Under the pieces are notes generated by a model. That model saw only the letters and a list, made by a program, of their open reading frames with translations, did no database searches and had not been told where the DNA came from. The translations under genes and the position numbers were made by a program. A stretch of DNA of 5,189 nucleotides, taken from assembly GCA_019242135.1 (NCBI GenBank), contig JAFAWC010000610.1, positions 1 through 5,189 on the forward strand, written 5' to 3'. This document shows positions 1 through 5,189 of this stretch, piece by piece; position 1 is the stretch's first letter, and each line of letters opens with the position of its first letter. Source of the DNA: Mycobacteriaceae bacterium (lineage in GTDB: Bacteria; Actinomycetota; Actinomycetes; Mycobacteriales; Mycobacteriaceae).

Positions 1-1584
1 GAGCGTCAGCTCGCGGTCATGCTGGGCGGTCCCGAGCGCGCCGAGTTCTTCGCCAAGGCCCAGCCGTGGTTATCGGATCGAACGGTTGGCGAGATCGTCG
101 AACTAAGCCAGGCGCTGCGCATTCCCGCCGCTCCGGTCAACGACGGCGCCACCGCACCGCAGTGCCCGCAGTATCGCGACCGCGGGTTCTACCTGCAGGC
201 CGCTGGCGACGGCTGGTCGTTTCGACGCCCCGGCAAGCCATTTCGGCTGACGGGGAGTCCCGCGACGCCCCCGCGGCCCGCACCGCGCCTGGGGGTAAGC
301 GGGCACGTGCCCGATGGCACCGAGTCGAGCGACAGCCTGCGGTTTGGTTGCGCCGATCGGTCACTGCCGTTCGCCGGGATCAAAGTCGTTGATTTCACCA
401 CGTTTTGGGCAGGCGCATACCTCACCTGCTACCTCGGTGCGTTCGGCGCGGACATCGTGAAGGTGGAATCGATCCAACGACCCGACGGGCACCGCTATTC
501 GGGTGCCTGGTCATATGAGGGCGCCCGCTGGTATGAGCGCAGCGCGATGTGGCAGGCCACGAATCTCAACAAGCGCGACGTCACACTCGATCTCACCTCC
601 GAGCGCGGTCGCGAACTGGTGCGTCGTCTCCTGCGCGGGGCCGATGTCGTTGTAGAAAATTTCTCTCCGCGGGTCATCGAGCAGTTCGGGCTGGACTATG
701 ACTCGTTGACCCGACTCACCCCCGACGTCATATTCGTGCGCATGCCCGGATTCGGCCTGGCGGGACCCTGGCGCGACTACGTCGGCTGGGCATTCAACAT
801 CGAGCAGGTGTCGGGAATGTCGGCCGTCACCGGCTACGCCGACGGGCCGCCGTGCAACCTGGGGGGACCCGCCGACCCGATCGTCGGCGCGCACGCCGGC
901 GTCGCGCTGCTCGCCGCCCTGGAGCACCGGCGGCGCACCGGCGAGGGCCAGCTCATCGAGATCGCGCAAATAGAAGTCGCGGCGTGCCTGGCCGCCGAGC
1001 CGGTGATCGAGTACTCGATGACCGGGACAGTTCCGCAGCGCAACGGCAATCGTCACCGCGGCTACGTCCAGGGTGTCTACCCGACCGCAACGGCCGACGG
1101 ATGGGTGGCCATCTGCCTGCGGGACAACACCGACTGGGCGCAGATGGTGACCGCAATGGCGCGTCCCGAACTGCTCGACGATCCCCGATTCGGGTCGCCT
1201 TCGCAACGCGAAATCTCACATGACGACGTGGATGCTGTCATCGCCGAGTGGACGCGCGCATTGGCCGCGGAACAGATCGTCAAGACTCTTAGCGCCCGGC
1301 GTGTTCCCGTCGAGCAGGTGCTCACCCCCGACCGGATGTATGACATACCTCAGCTCGAGGCCCGCGGGTATTACCAGGAGTTGGAGCACCCCATCACGGG
1401 GGCACACCGCTACCCCGGATGGCCGTTCACGATCACACCCGGGCCCAGCCGGCACCACCGGTGCGCGCCTCCCACACTCGGGCAGCACAACGCGGAGATC
1501 CTCGGCGAGCTCGGCGTCGCGCGTAAAGAACTGGACGCCCTGCGGGAGCAGGCGGTCATCGGCGAAGCCGCGCTCAACGATTGA
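1..1584 (+). CDS. Tandem-domain CaiB/BaiF (family III) CoA-transferase, 5'-truncated by the window
   Basis: Family III CoA-transferases move coenzyme A between carboxylic acids through an aspartyl-CoA thioester; the substrate here is not predictable. The frame is open from base 1 with no stop, so the ATG at 19 is an internal methionine. Counting from it, residues 1-90 resemble the C-terminal tail of one CaiB domain (RIPAAPVNDGA near 34, RDRGFYLQ near 53). A linker follows, then a complete second domain from about 116 to 515: VVDFTTFWAG near 123, GADIVKVES near 143, NLNKRD near 182, ADVVVENF near 208. The expected catalytic aspartate is D286 (codon 874-876) in ADPIVGAHAG, followed by RRRTGEGQ. 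The tail of domain 2 (RRVPVEQV, EARGYYQE) repeats the pattern of the first remnant, so the whole protein should be a two-domain fusion. Actinobacterial proteins of this layout run to roughly 780 residues; M. tuberculosis Rv1866 is, from memory, one. It ends with TGA at 1582-1584. Family is certain, substrate unknown. Confidence 0.94.
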   Translation, partial: ERQLAVMLGGPERAEFFAKAQPWLSDRTVGEIVELSQALRIPAAPVNDGATAPQCPQYRDRGFYLQAAGDGWSFRRPGKPFRLTGSPATPPRPAPRLGVSGHVPDGTESSDSLRFGCADRSLPFAGIKVVDFTTFWAGAYLTCYLGAFGADIVKVESIQRPDGHRYSGAWSYEGARWYERSAMWQATNLNKRDVTLDLTSERGRELVRRLLRGADVVVENFSPRVIEQFGLDYDSLTRLTPDVIFVRMPGFGLAGPWRDYVGWAFNIEQVSGMSAVTGYADGPPCNLGGPADPIVGAHAGVALLAALEHRRRTGEGQLIEIAQIEVAACLAAEPVIEYSMTGTVPQRNGNRHRGYVQGVYPTATADGWVAICLRDNTDWAQMVTAMARPELLDDPRFGSPSQREISHDDVDAVIAEWTRALAAEQIVKTLSARRVPVEQVLTPDRMYDIPQLEARGYYQELEHPITGAHRYPGWPFTITPGPSRHHRCAPPTLGQHNAEILGELGVARKELDALREQAVIGEAALND

Positions 1585-1613
1585 CCGCTGTCAGTGGCAC
1601 GCAGGAAATTCTG

Positions 1614-1619
1614 TAGGGT
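1614..1619 (+). promoter_or_regulatory. Candidate -10 element (TAGGGT) ahead of the reductase gene
   Basis: The 80-base gap between the two + strand genes contains TAGGGT, which fits the TANNNT form of mycobacterial SigA -10 elements. Transcription would begin near 1626, giving a leader of about 40 bases. No good -35 box stands at 16-19 bases upstream. The only TTGAC-like string, TTGACC at 1581-1586, overlaps the previous stop codon and is 27 bases away, too far to pair. The reductase may therefore have its own promoter, be read through from the CoA-transferase, or both. Confidence 0.35.
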
Positions 1620-1625
1620 GATGGC

Positions 1626-1643
1626 CCGGCATCGATCTGCCGG
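1626..1643 (+). other. Small leader hairpin upstream of the reductase gene
   Basis: CCGGCA (1626-1631) and TGCCGG (1638-1643) are perfect inverted arms of 6 bp around a 6-base loop. The hairpin lies between the -10 candidate and the Shine-Dalgarno, and would sit at or near the 5' end of a transcript started from that -10. It could stabilise the mRNA end. It is too small to be called a riboswitch and has no U-tract, so it is not a convincing terminator for the upstream gene. Confidence 0.3.
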
Positions 1644-1652
1644 AGTCCAATC

Positions 1653-1657
1653 AGGAG
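1653..1657 (+). promoter_or_regulatory. Ribosome binding site fixing the GTG start of the reductase
   Basis: AGGAG at 1653-1657 stands 7 bases before the GTG at 1665. This is optimal spacing and supports GTG as the true start. The protein then opens directly into the conserved first strand (ALELVPP), so no upstream extension is needed. Confidence 0.8.
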
Positions 1658-1664
1658 CAGCCCC

Positions 1665-2564
1665 GTGACCCTCAACACCATCGCACTCGAGCTGGTGCCG
1701 CCCAACGTCGAAAGCGGGCCGCAGCGGGCGTTGGCGGATGCGAGTAAGGTGCTGCAGTTCGCCGCGGAATCAGGAATCGACGGCCGGATCGGCCACGTCA
1801 TGATCCCAGGAATGATCGCAGAAGAAGACGACCGGCCCATCGAGATGAAGCCCAAGCTGGACGTGCTGGACTTCTGGTCGCTCATCGGACCGCAGCTGCC
1901 GGGGGTGAAGGGCCTGTGCACCCAGGTCACGGCGTTCCTCGAGGAGCGATCGCTGCGCGAGCGGCTGAGGAATCTGCGCGCCGCCGGCTTCGAGGGCATC
2001 GTGTTCGTCGGCGTACCGCGCACGATGAATGACGGTGAGGGCTCCGGCGTCGCGCCGACCGACGCCCTGTCGATGTATGACCAGCTGGTCGCGAACCGGG
2101 GTGTGATCCTCATCCCCACCCGCGAAGGGGAGCAGGGCCGGTTCAACTTCAAATGCGATCAGGGGGCGACGTTCGGGATGACGCAGCTGCTGTATTCCGA
2201 CGCGATCGTGAGGTTTTTGACGGAGTTCGCCAAGAGCAGCGACCATCGGCCCGAAATCCTGCTGTCGTTCGGCTTCGTTCCGAAGGTCGAGAACCGCGTC
2301 GGGCTGATCGACTGGCTGATCCAGGACCCCGGAAACGCGGCGGTGGCCGACGAGCAGGCGTTCGTCAAAAGGCTGGCGGGCGGCGAACCGGCGCAGAAGC
2401 GCCGGCTGATGGTCGACTTGTACAAGCGGGTGATCGACGGTGTCGGCGACCTCGGCTATCCGCTGAGCATTCATTTCGAGGCGACCTACGGTGTGTCGGC
2501 GGCCGCGTTCGAGACCTTCGCCGAGATGCTCGGCTACTGGTCGCCGGTGCGGCAGGCCGCCTGA
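1665..2564 (+). CDS. Mycobacterial-type (flavin-independent) methylenetetrahydrofolate reductase
   Basis: This 299-residue cytosolic enzyme should reduce 5,10-methylene-tetrahydrofolate to 5-methyl-tetrahydrofolate with NADH, supplying methyl groups for methionine synthesis. Two motifs match the MTHFR fold: ALELVPP at 7-13, where E9 corresponds to the catalytic glutamate of the classic FE-FPP motif, and KCDQGATFGMTQLLYSD at 163-179, the counterpart of E. coli MetF K-D-G-TQ-F-D, with Q174 as the folate/NADH-contacting glutamine. The segment where classic MetF carries its RGD loop reads FVGVPRTMNDGEG (114-126) instead. Proteins of this type from M. smegmatis and M. tuberculosis (Rv2172c, from memory) are reported as small monomers without bound flavin; the flavin-free property here is inferred from similarity. 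The gene follows the CoA-transferase by 80 bases and converges on the transpeptidase gene. The start is GTG, the stop TGA. It may be the main enzyme or a paralogue; the neighbours do not decide. Confidence 0.88.
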   Translation: MTLNTIALELVPPNVESGPQRALADASKVLQFAAESGIDGRIGHVMIPGMIAEEDDRPIEMKPKLDVLDFWSLIGPQLPGVKGLCTQVTAFLEERSLRERLRNLRAAGFEGIVFVGVPRTMNDGEGSGVAPTDALSMYDQLVANRGVILIPTREGEQGRFNFKCDQGATFGMTQLLYSDAIVRFLTEFAKSSDHRPEILLSFGFVPKVENRVGLIDWLIQDPGNAAVADEQAFVKRLAGGEPAQKRRLMVDLYKRVIDGVGDLGYPLSIHFEATYGVSAAAFETFAEMLGYWSPVRQAA

Positions 2565-2580
2565 GCGCGGAACTCAGCCG
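2558..2580. terminator. Inverted repeat spanning both convergent stop codons; possible bidirectional terminator
   Basis: CTGAG (2561-2565) and CTCAG (2573-2577) pair across a 7-base loop; two further pairs (2558-2559 with 2579-2580) follow after one mismatch. The reductase TGA (2562-2564) lies in the left arm, and the transpeptidase stop, TCA on the + strand at 2574-2576, lies in the right arm. The stem is short and has no T-tract on either side, so termination is a guess from position. No other candidate exists in the 9-base gap. Confidence 0.3.
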
Positions 2581-3827
2581 AGGGCACTGCCCTTGCGCCA
2601 CTGGTCCCACGGAATGGTCCAGTCGCCGTTCTGGCCGATCTGCAGCGGCGGGCCGCCGGTGTTACGGATTTCCACGACATCGCCGGGCCGGGAGAAGTTG
2701 AAGAACCAGGTGGCGTTGTCCGCGTTGAGGTTCAGACATCCGTGCGAGGTGTCGGTGTTGCCCTGGGCCCACACGGTGCTGTCCAGTTCATGCAGGTAGA
2801 TGCCGTCGGTGCTGATGCGCGTGGCGTACTTGATGGTTTCGCGGTATCCCAGCCGGGAGTTGATCGGCAGTCCGAAGGTCGACGAATCCATGATCACCGG
2901 ATTGCCCTTGTCCAAAACGGTGTACACCCCCGGCGGGGTCCAAAACGACAGTGTCCGGCCGGCGATCTGCTGGGTTCCGCCCATGCCCATCGACGTCGGC
3001 ATCGTGCGCACCAGTTTCCCGTTCTCGTAGACGCTGACCTGTTTGGTGCTGTCGTCGGCGATCGACACGTGCGAGTCGCCGATCGTGAACGAAACGCGGC
3101 TGTCTTCTTGGCCGTAGAGCCCGCGGCCGAGCGCCGCGCCGTAGATGTTGGCCGACACGGTCACCGCGGTGCCGGGCGCGAAGTACTGCGCGGGACGCCA
3201 GTGCGCGTTCTGGTCGTCCACCCAGTACCAGCTACCCGCGACGGCGGGCGACGTGGTGACAGTCAACCGGCGCTCGGCGGCGGACCGATCACCGACCGGC
3301 TCATCGAAATGGGCGACGACCACTGTTCCGACGCCGTAGACCCCGGCGTCGGACAAGGTAGCTCCGGAGGTGGTGTTCAGATACACCTTGACCTGGTTGC
3401 CGGGGGTCAGCGTGGAAAAGCGCGAGACCTCGGTGGTGGTGACGCCGCCGGCGCCGCGGCTCGTCGCGGTGATCGTGTAGGTGCGCCCGTACCCGAGGAC
3501 CACGTCGGGTTTCCACGAGCTGTTGTCGGGCGTCATGATGCCGGCGATCGGCTTGCCCGCCTCGTTCACCATCTGCACATCGGTCAGCTTCCCGCTCGCG
3601 GCAGTGACCGACACCGGCGCGAGGGGATCGACGTCCTGCGCGTCGGGGCCCGGGACGATGTGCACCTCCGCAGCGGTGGGCGGCGGTGCGGCCGGGCTGC
3701 CCGCCACGATGGTTGCGCAGCCGGAGGCGCACCGCAGCAGCGTCGCGGCCGAGACCGTGACCGAAATCGCCACAACAACGATGAGGGCGGCAACGCCCAG
3801 CGCGCGGACATGCTGACTGAAAGTCAA
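2574..3827 (-). CDS. L,D-transpeptidase (LdtMt2/LdtMt4 type), Ig-like domains plus YkuD catalytic domain
   Basis: It forms 3->3 meso-diaminopimelate cross-links between peptidoglycan tetrapeptide stems outside the membrane; such enzymes are carbapenem targets. From the chosen TTG start the protein has 417 residues (M. tuberculosis LdtMt2 has 408). It has a hydrophobic signal or anchor helix (about 8-30), a Pro/Ala-rich spacer, Ig-like domain 1 (about 53-140), Ig-like domain 2 (142-250), the YkuD domain (251-388) and a Trp-rich C-terminal subdomain (W403, W407, W410). The catalytic motif is complete: H346, then SHGCLN with nucleophile C364, the 18-residue spacing of LdtMt2. DEPVGDRSAAERRLTVTT and GDWTIPWDQW are typical family strings. 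No good lipobox is present; ASGC at 34-37 is a weak match. The frame stays open upstream to a TTG at 3917, but that adds an arginine/proline-rich segment with no Shine-Dalgarno, so TTG 3827 with GGAG 8 bases upstream is preferred. Family is certain; the exact Ldt number is not. Confidence 0.94.
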   Translation of the reverse strand: MTFSQHVRALGVAALIVVVAISVTVSAATLLRCASGCATIVAGSPAAPPPTAAEVHIVPGPDAQDVDPLAPVSVTAASGKLTDVQMVNEAGKPIAGIMTPDNSSWKPDVVLGYGRTYTITATSRGAGGVTTTEVSRFSTLTPGNQVKVYLNTTSGATLSDAGVYGVGTVVVAHFDEPVGDRSAAERRLTVTTSPAVAGSWYWVDDQNAHWRPAQYFAPGTAVTVSANIYGAALGRGLYGQEDSRVSFTIGDSHVSIADDSTKQVSVYENGKLVRTMPTSMGMGGTQQIAGRTLSFWTPPGVYTVLDKGNPVIMDSSTFGLPINSRLGYRETIKYATRISTDGIYLHELDSTVWAQGNTDTSHGCLNLNADNATWFFNFSRPGDVVEIRNTGGPPLQIGQNGDWTIPWDQWRKGSALG

Positions 3828-3839
3828 GGAGACGTCTCC
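3828..3839 (-). promoter_or_regulatory. Ribosome binding site of the transpeptidase, embedded in a 12-bp palindrome
   Basis: On the - strand GGAGACGTCTCC directly precedes the TTG at 3827. GGAG leaves 8 bases to the start, good spacing for a Shine-Dalgarno, and this decides the start codon. The 12 bases form a perfect palindrome, so the mRNA could pair the GGAG with the CUCC beside the start, or two transcripts could pair with each other. A loopless 12-mer can fold only by sacrificing its central pairs, so a stable intramolecular hairpin is not assured. Confidence 0.6.
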
Positions 3840-3941
3840 AGGATCGGTTGGGCACGGTAGCCCAGCGGGGTGGTTGCGGGGGGTCGTTCGGCGGCCGAGC
3901 GGGCCACGGCCGAGCAAGCACAGCCAGTGGTGTCGGCGCCA

Positions 3942-3972
3942 ATTTTAGTGGGGGACCGGCTGTCCTTTACAA
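3942..3972 (-). promoter_or_regulatory. Candidate promoter of the L,D-transpeptidase gene
   Basis: On the - strand TAAAAT (3947-3942) is an A/T-rich -10 match in otherwise GC-rich DNA, with TTGTAA (3972-3967) as a -35 candidate. The 19-base spacer is longer than ideal. Transcription would start near 3935, giving a leader of about 108 bases to the TTG start. A weaker TANNNT string (TACCGT, 3859-3854) lies closer to the gene but has no -35. A promoter here would let the transpeptidase be expressed independently of the ABC gene upstream. Confidence 0.4.
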
Positions 3973-4000
3973 CTCGAGGCGCGTCAGACCGGTCACACCC

Positions 4001-4035
4001 GCGCTCGGTGAGCGCCTGGCGCGGGATCCCGCGCC
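4001..4035 (-). terminator. Two adjacent hairpins after the ABC transporter gene; probable terminator
   Basis: GGCGCGGGATCCCGCGCC (4018-4035) is a perfect 18-bp palindrome starting 19 bases past the ABC stop codon. Next to it, GCGCTC (4001-4006) and GAGCGC (4010-4015) form a 6-bp stem with a 3-base loop. In the RNA leaving the ABC gene these are met in order, the large palindrome first. No U-tract follows. Such GC-rich hairpins without U-tracts have been proposed as mycobacterial terminators, but their efficiency is debated. A protein-binding palindrome is the main alternative. Confidence 0.45.
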
Positions 4036-4054
4036 GATAGCGCCGGGTCGACTG

Positions 4055-5189
4055 TCAGGCCAGGGATTGCAACCACGCGCGGTGCAGCGCCGCGTAGCGA
4101 CCGTCGCTGCGGGTGATGAGGTCGCCGGGCGGGCCGTCCTCGACGACGCGGCCGTGCTCGAGCACCAGCACCCGGTCGGCGGTCTGCACGGTGGAGAGCC
4201 GGTGGGCAATGACGAGTGCGGTCCGGCCGGCGAGCACCGTCTGCAGCGCGTGATGCACGGTGCGCTCGCTCGGAATGTCCAGCGACGACGTCGCCTCATC
4301 GAGAATCAGCACGGCCGGGTCGGCGAGAAACGCGCGCGCGAACGCGATCAGCTGGCGCTGGCCCGCCGACAACCGGCCGCCGCGCTTGGCGACGTCGGTG
4401 TCGTAGCCGTCGGGCAGCGCGGCAATGAACCCGTCGGCCCCGACAGCGGTTGCGGCCGCGCTAATCTCCTCGGCCGTGGCGTCGGGCCGGCCGAAGCGGA
4501 TGTTGTCGGCGACGGTGCCGCCGAACATGAAGTTCTCCTGGGTGACCATCACGATGTGGCGGCGCAGCTCGCTTTGCGCCAGGTCTCGCAGGTCGACGCC
4601 GTCGAGGGTCACCGAGCCCGAGATCGGGTCGTAGAACCGGGCGATCAGCTTGGCGATCGTCGTCTTGCCCGCCCCGGTGGTACCGACGAGGGCGACGGTC
4701 TGGCCCGCGGGAACGGTGAGGTCGAGACCGGGCAGCACCGGACGGCCGGGCACGTAGGAGAACTTCACGTCGTGGAATGCGAGCTCGCCGCGCACGTGGT
4801 CAAGTGCGAGCGGCCGCGGCGGGTCGGTGATGGCCGGCCGCTGGGCCAGCACTCCGGCCAGCTTCTCCAATGCTGACGCCGCCGACTGGAAGGTGTTGAA
4901 GAACTGCGAGATGTCCTGCATCGGCTCGAAGAACATCCTCAGGTACAGCAGGAAGGCCGCCAGCGTGCCGATCGTCATCGCGTTGTGCAGCACCAAATAA
5001 CCGCCGTAGAGCAGCACCACACCGGTGGTGAGGTTGCCGACCAGCTTCACGCCCGGCATGAAGATCGCCAGCAGCCTGAAGGTCCTCTCGTTGATCGCGC
5101 GGTAGCGGTCCGCGACGTCGGAGAAGATCTCCTGGTTGCGGGGCTCGCGGCGATACGCCTGCACGGCCTTGATTCCGGTCATGGTCTCG
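4055..5189 (-). CDS. ABC exporter half-transporter (end of membrane domain plus ATPase domain), truncated by the window
   Basis: ATP-driven exporter of the type-B (MsbA/multidrug) fold in the inner membrane; the substrate cannot be told. The frame is open to the right edge (the last codons read E-T before the methionine at 5182-5180), so that methionine is internal. Counting from it: coupling segment [13 protein letters not shown] (1-13), two membrane helices about 38-65 and 71-96 (TM5 and TM6), then the nucleotide-binding domain. A-loop Y143, Walker A GTTGAGKT (167-174), Q-loop Q215, signature LSAGQ (271-275, alanine for the usual third-position glycine), Walker B VLILDE (291-296), D-loop SSLD and H-loop H327 are all present, so the site looks active. 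It ends with TGA at 4057-4055. The form resembles M. tuberculosis Rv1272c/Rv1273c and Rv0194 (from memory); such half-transporters usually work as heterodimers, and a partner may lie beyond the right edge. Confidence 0.94.
   Translation of the reverse strand, partial: ETMTGIKAVQAYRREPRNQEIFSDVADRYRAINERTFRLLAIFMPGVKLVGNLTTGVVLLYGGYLVLHNAMTIGTLAAFLLYLRMFFEPMQDISQFFNTFQSAASALEKLAGVLAQRPAITDPPRPLALDHVRGELAFHDVKFSYVPGRPVLPGLDLTVPAGQTVALVGTTGAGKTTIAKLIARFYDPISGSVTLDGVDLRDLAQSELRRHIVMVTQENFMFGGTVADNIRFGRPDATAEEISAAATAVGADGFIAALPDGYDTDVAKRGGRLSAGQRQLIAFARAFLADPAVLILDEATSSLDIPSERTVHHALQTVLAGRTALVIAHRLSTVQTADRVLVLEHGRVVEDGPPGDLITRSDGRYAALHRAWLQSLA

Noticed and set aside
19..21. ATG at 19 as the start of the CoA-transferase
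   Set aside because: The frame is open to base 1 and the residues before and after belong to a truncated CaiB domain, so this is an internal methionine.
271..300. Proline/alanine-rich linker in the CoA-transferase as a possible frameshift or gene junction
   Set aside because: The frame and codon pattern run on without a break into the second domain, so it reads as an ordinary interdomain linker.
511..1206. - strand open frame (231 codons) inside the CoA-transferase
   Set aside because: The + strand frame has full CaiB motifs throughout. The antisense product looks random.
1581..1586. TTGACC as a -35 box for the reductase promoter
   Set aside because: It overlaps the CoA-transferase stop and is 27 bases from the only -10 candidate, well outside the workable range.
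1770..2474. - strand open frame (234 codons) inside the reductase gene
   Set aside because: It is antisense to a well-conserved MTHFR and has no recognisable domain or convincing ribosome binding site.
2600..2623. Imperfect inverted repeat ACTGG...CCAGT as terminator of the reductase gene
   Set aside because: It lies inside the transpeptidase coding sequence and is explained by codons of the conserved WTIPWDQW segment.
2742..3860. Long + strand open frame (372 codons) across the transpeptidase gene
   Set aside because: Its translation is low-complexity, rich in Arg, Gly, Asp and Val, and matches no fold. The opposite strand encodes a complete enzyme with all its motifs, so this is a GC-rich antisense shadow.
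3915..3917. TTG at 3917 as the start of the transpeptidase
   Set aside because: It has no Shine-Dalgarno, and it would put a 30-residue Arg/Pro-rich segment before the signal helix. TTG 3827 has GGAG at good spacing and gives a normal N-terminus.
3848..4876. Long + strand open frame (342 codons) across the ABC transporter
   Set aside because: It lies opposite a clear ABC ATPase domain, has the typical Arg/Gly/Val-rich shadow composition and shows no motif.
1..5189. tRNA, rRNA, CRISPR array, insertion sequence or attachment site
   Set aside because: No cloverleaf, repeat-spacer array, transposase motif or terminal inverted repeats were seen on either strand. Nearly all bases are covered by four ordinary genes.

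Overview
The window reads as chromosomal DNA of a mycobacterium (Mycobacterium sensu lato). It is GC-rich, uses GTG and probably TTG starts, and holds two protein types characteristic of the group: an Ig-domain L,D-transpeptidase of the LdtMt kind and the mycobacterial-type, flavin-independent methylenetetrahydrofolate reductase. The species cannot be fixed from this sequence.

Layout. On the + strand, bases 1-1584 are the 3' part of a tandem-domain CaiB/BaiF (family III) CoA-transferase whose beginning lies left of the window. After an 80-base gap comes a complete methylenetetrahydrofolate reductase (1665-2564, GTG start, good Shine-Dalgarno). On the - strand, reading from the right edge, there is the C-terminal part of an ABC exporter half-transporter (5189-4055, beginning outside the window). 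A 227-base gap with strong palindromes and a promoter candidate follows, then a complete L,D-transpeptidase (3827-2574). The two gene pairs converge: the reductase and transpeptidase stop codons are only 9 bases apart, and both sit in the arms of one small inverted repeat.

How the genes fit together. The left pair concerns acyl-CoA chemistry and one-carbon (folate/methionine) metabolism. The right pair concerns the cell envelope: ATP-driven export and 3->3 peptidoglycan cross-linking. No direct functional link between the pairs is visible, and they are probably separate transcription units meeting tail to tail. Whether the CoA-transferase and reductase are co-transcribed is open, because the gap between them holds a plausible -10 element and a small leader hairpin.

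I see no mobile element, CRISPR array, RNA gene, phage gene or clear sign of recent transfer, and nothing that amounts to a wholly new system. The points most worth a second look are the flavin-less reductase and its neighbourhood, the tandem CoA-transferase fusion, the transpeptidase start whose ribosome-binding site lies inside a perfect palindrome, and the palindromes just after the ABC gene.
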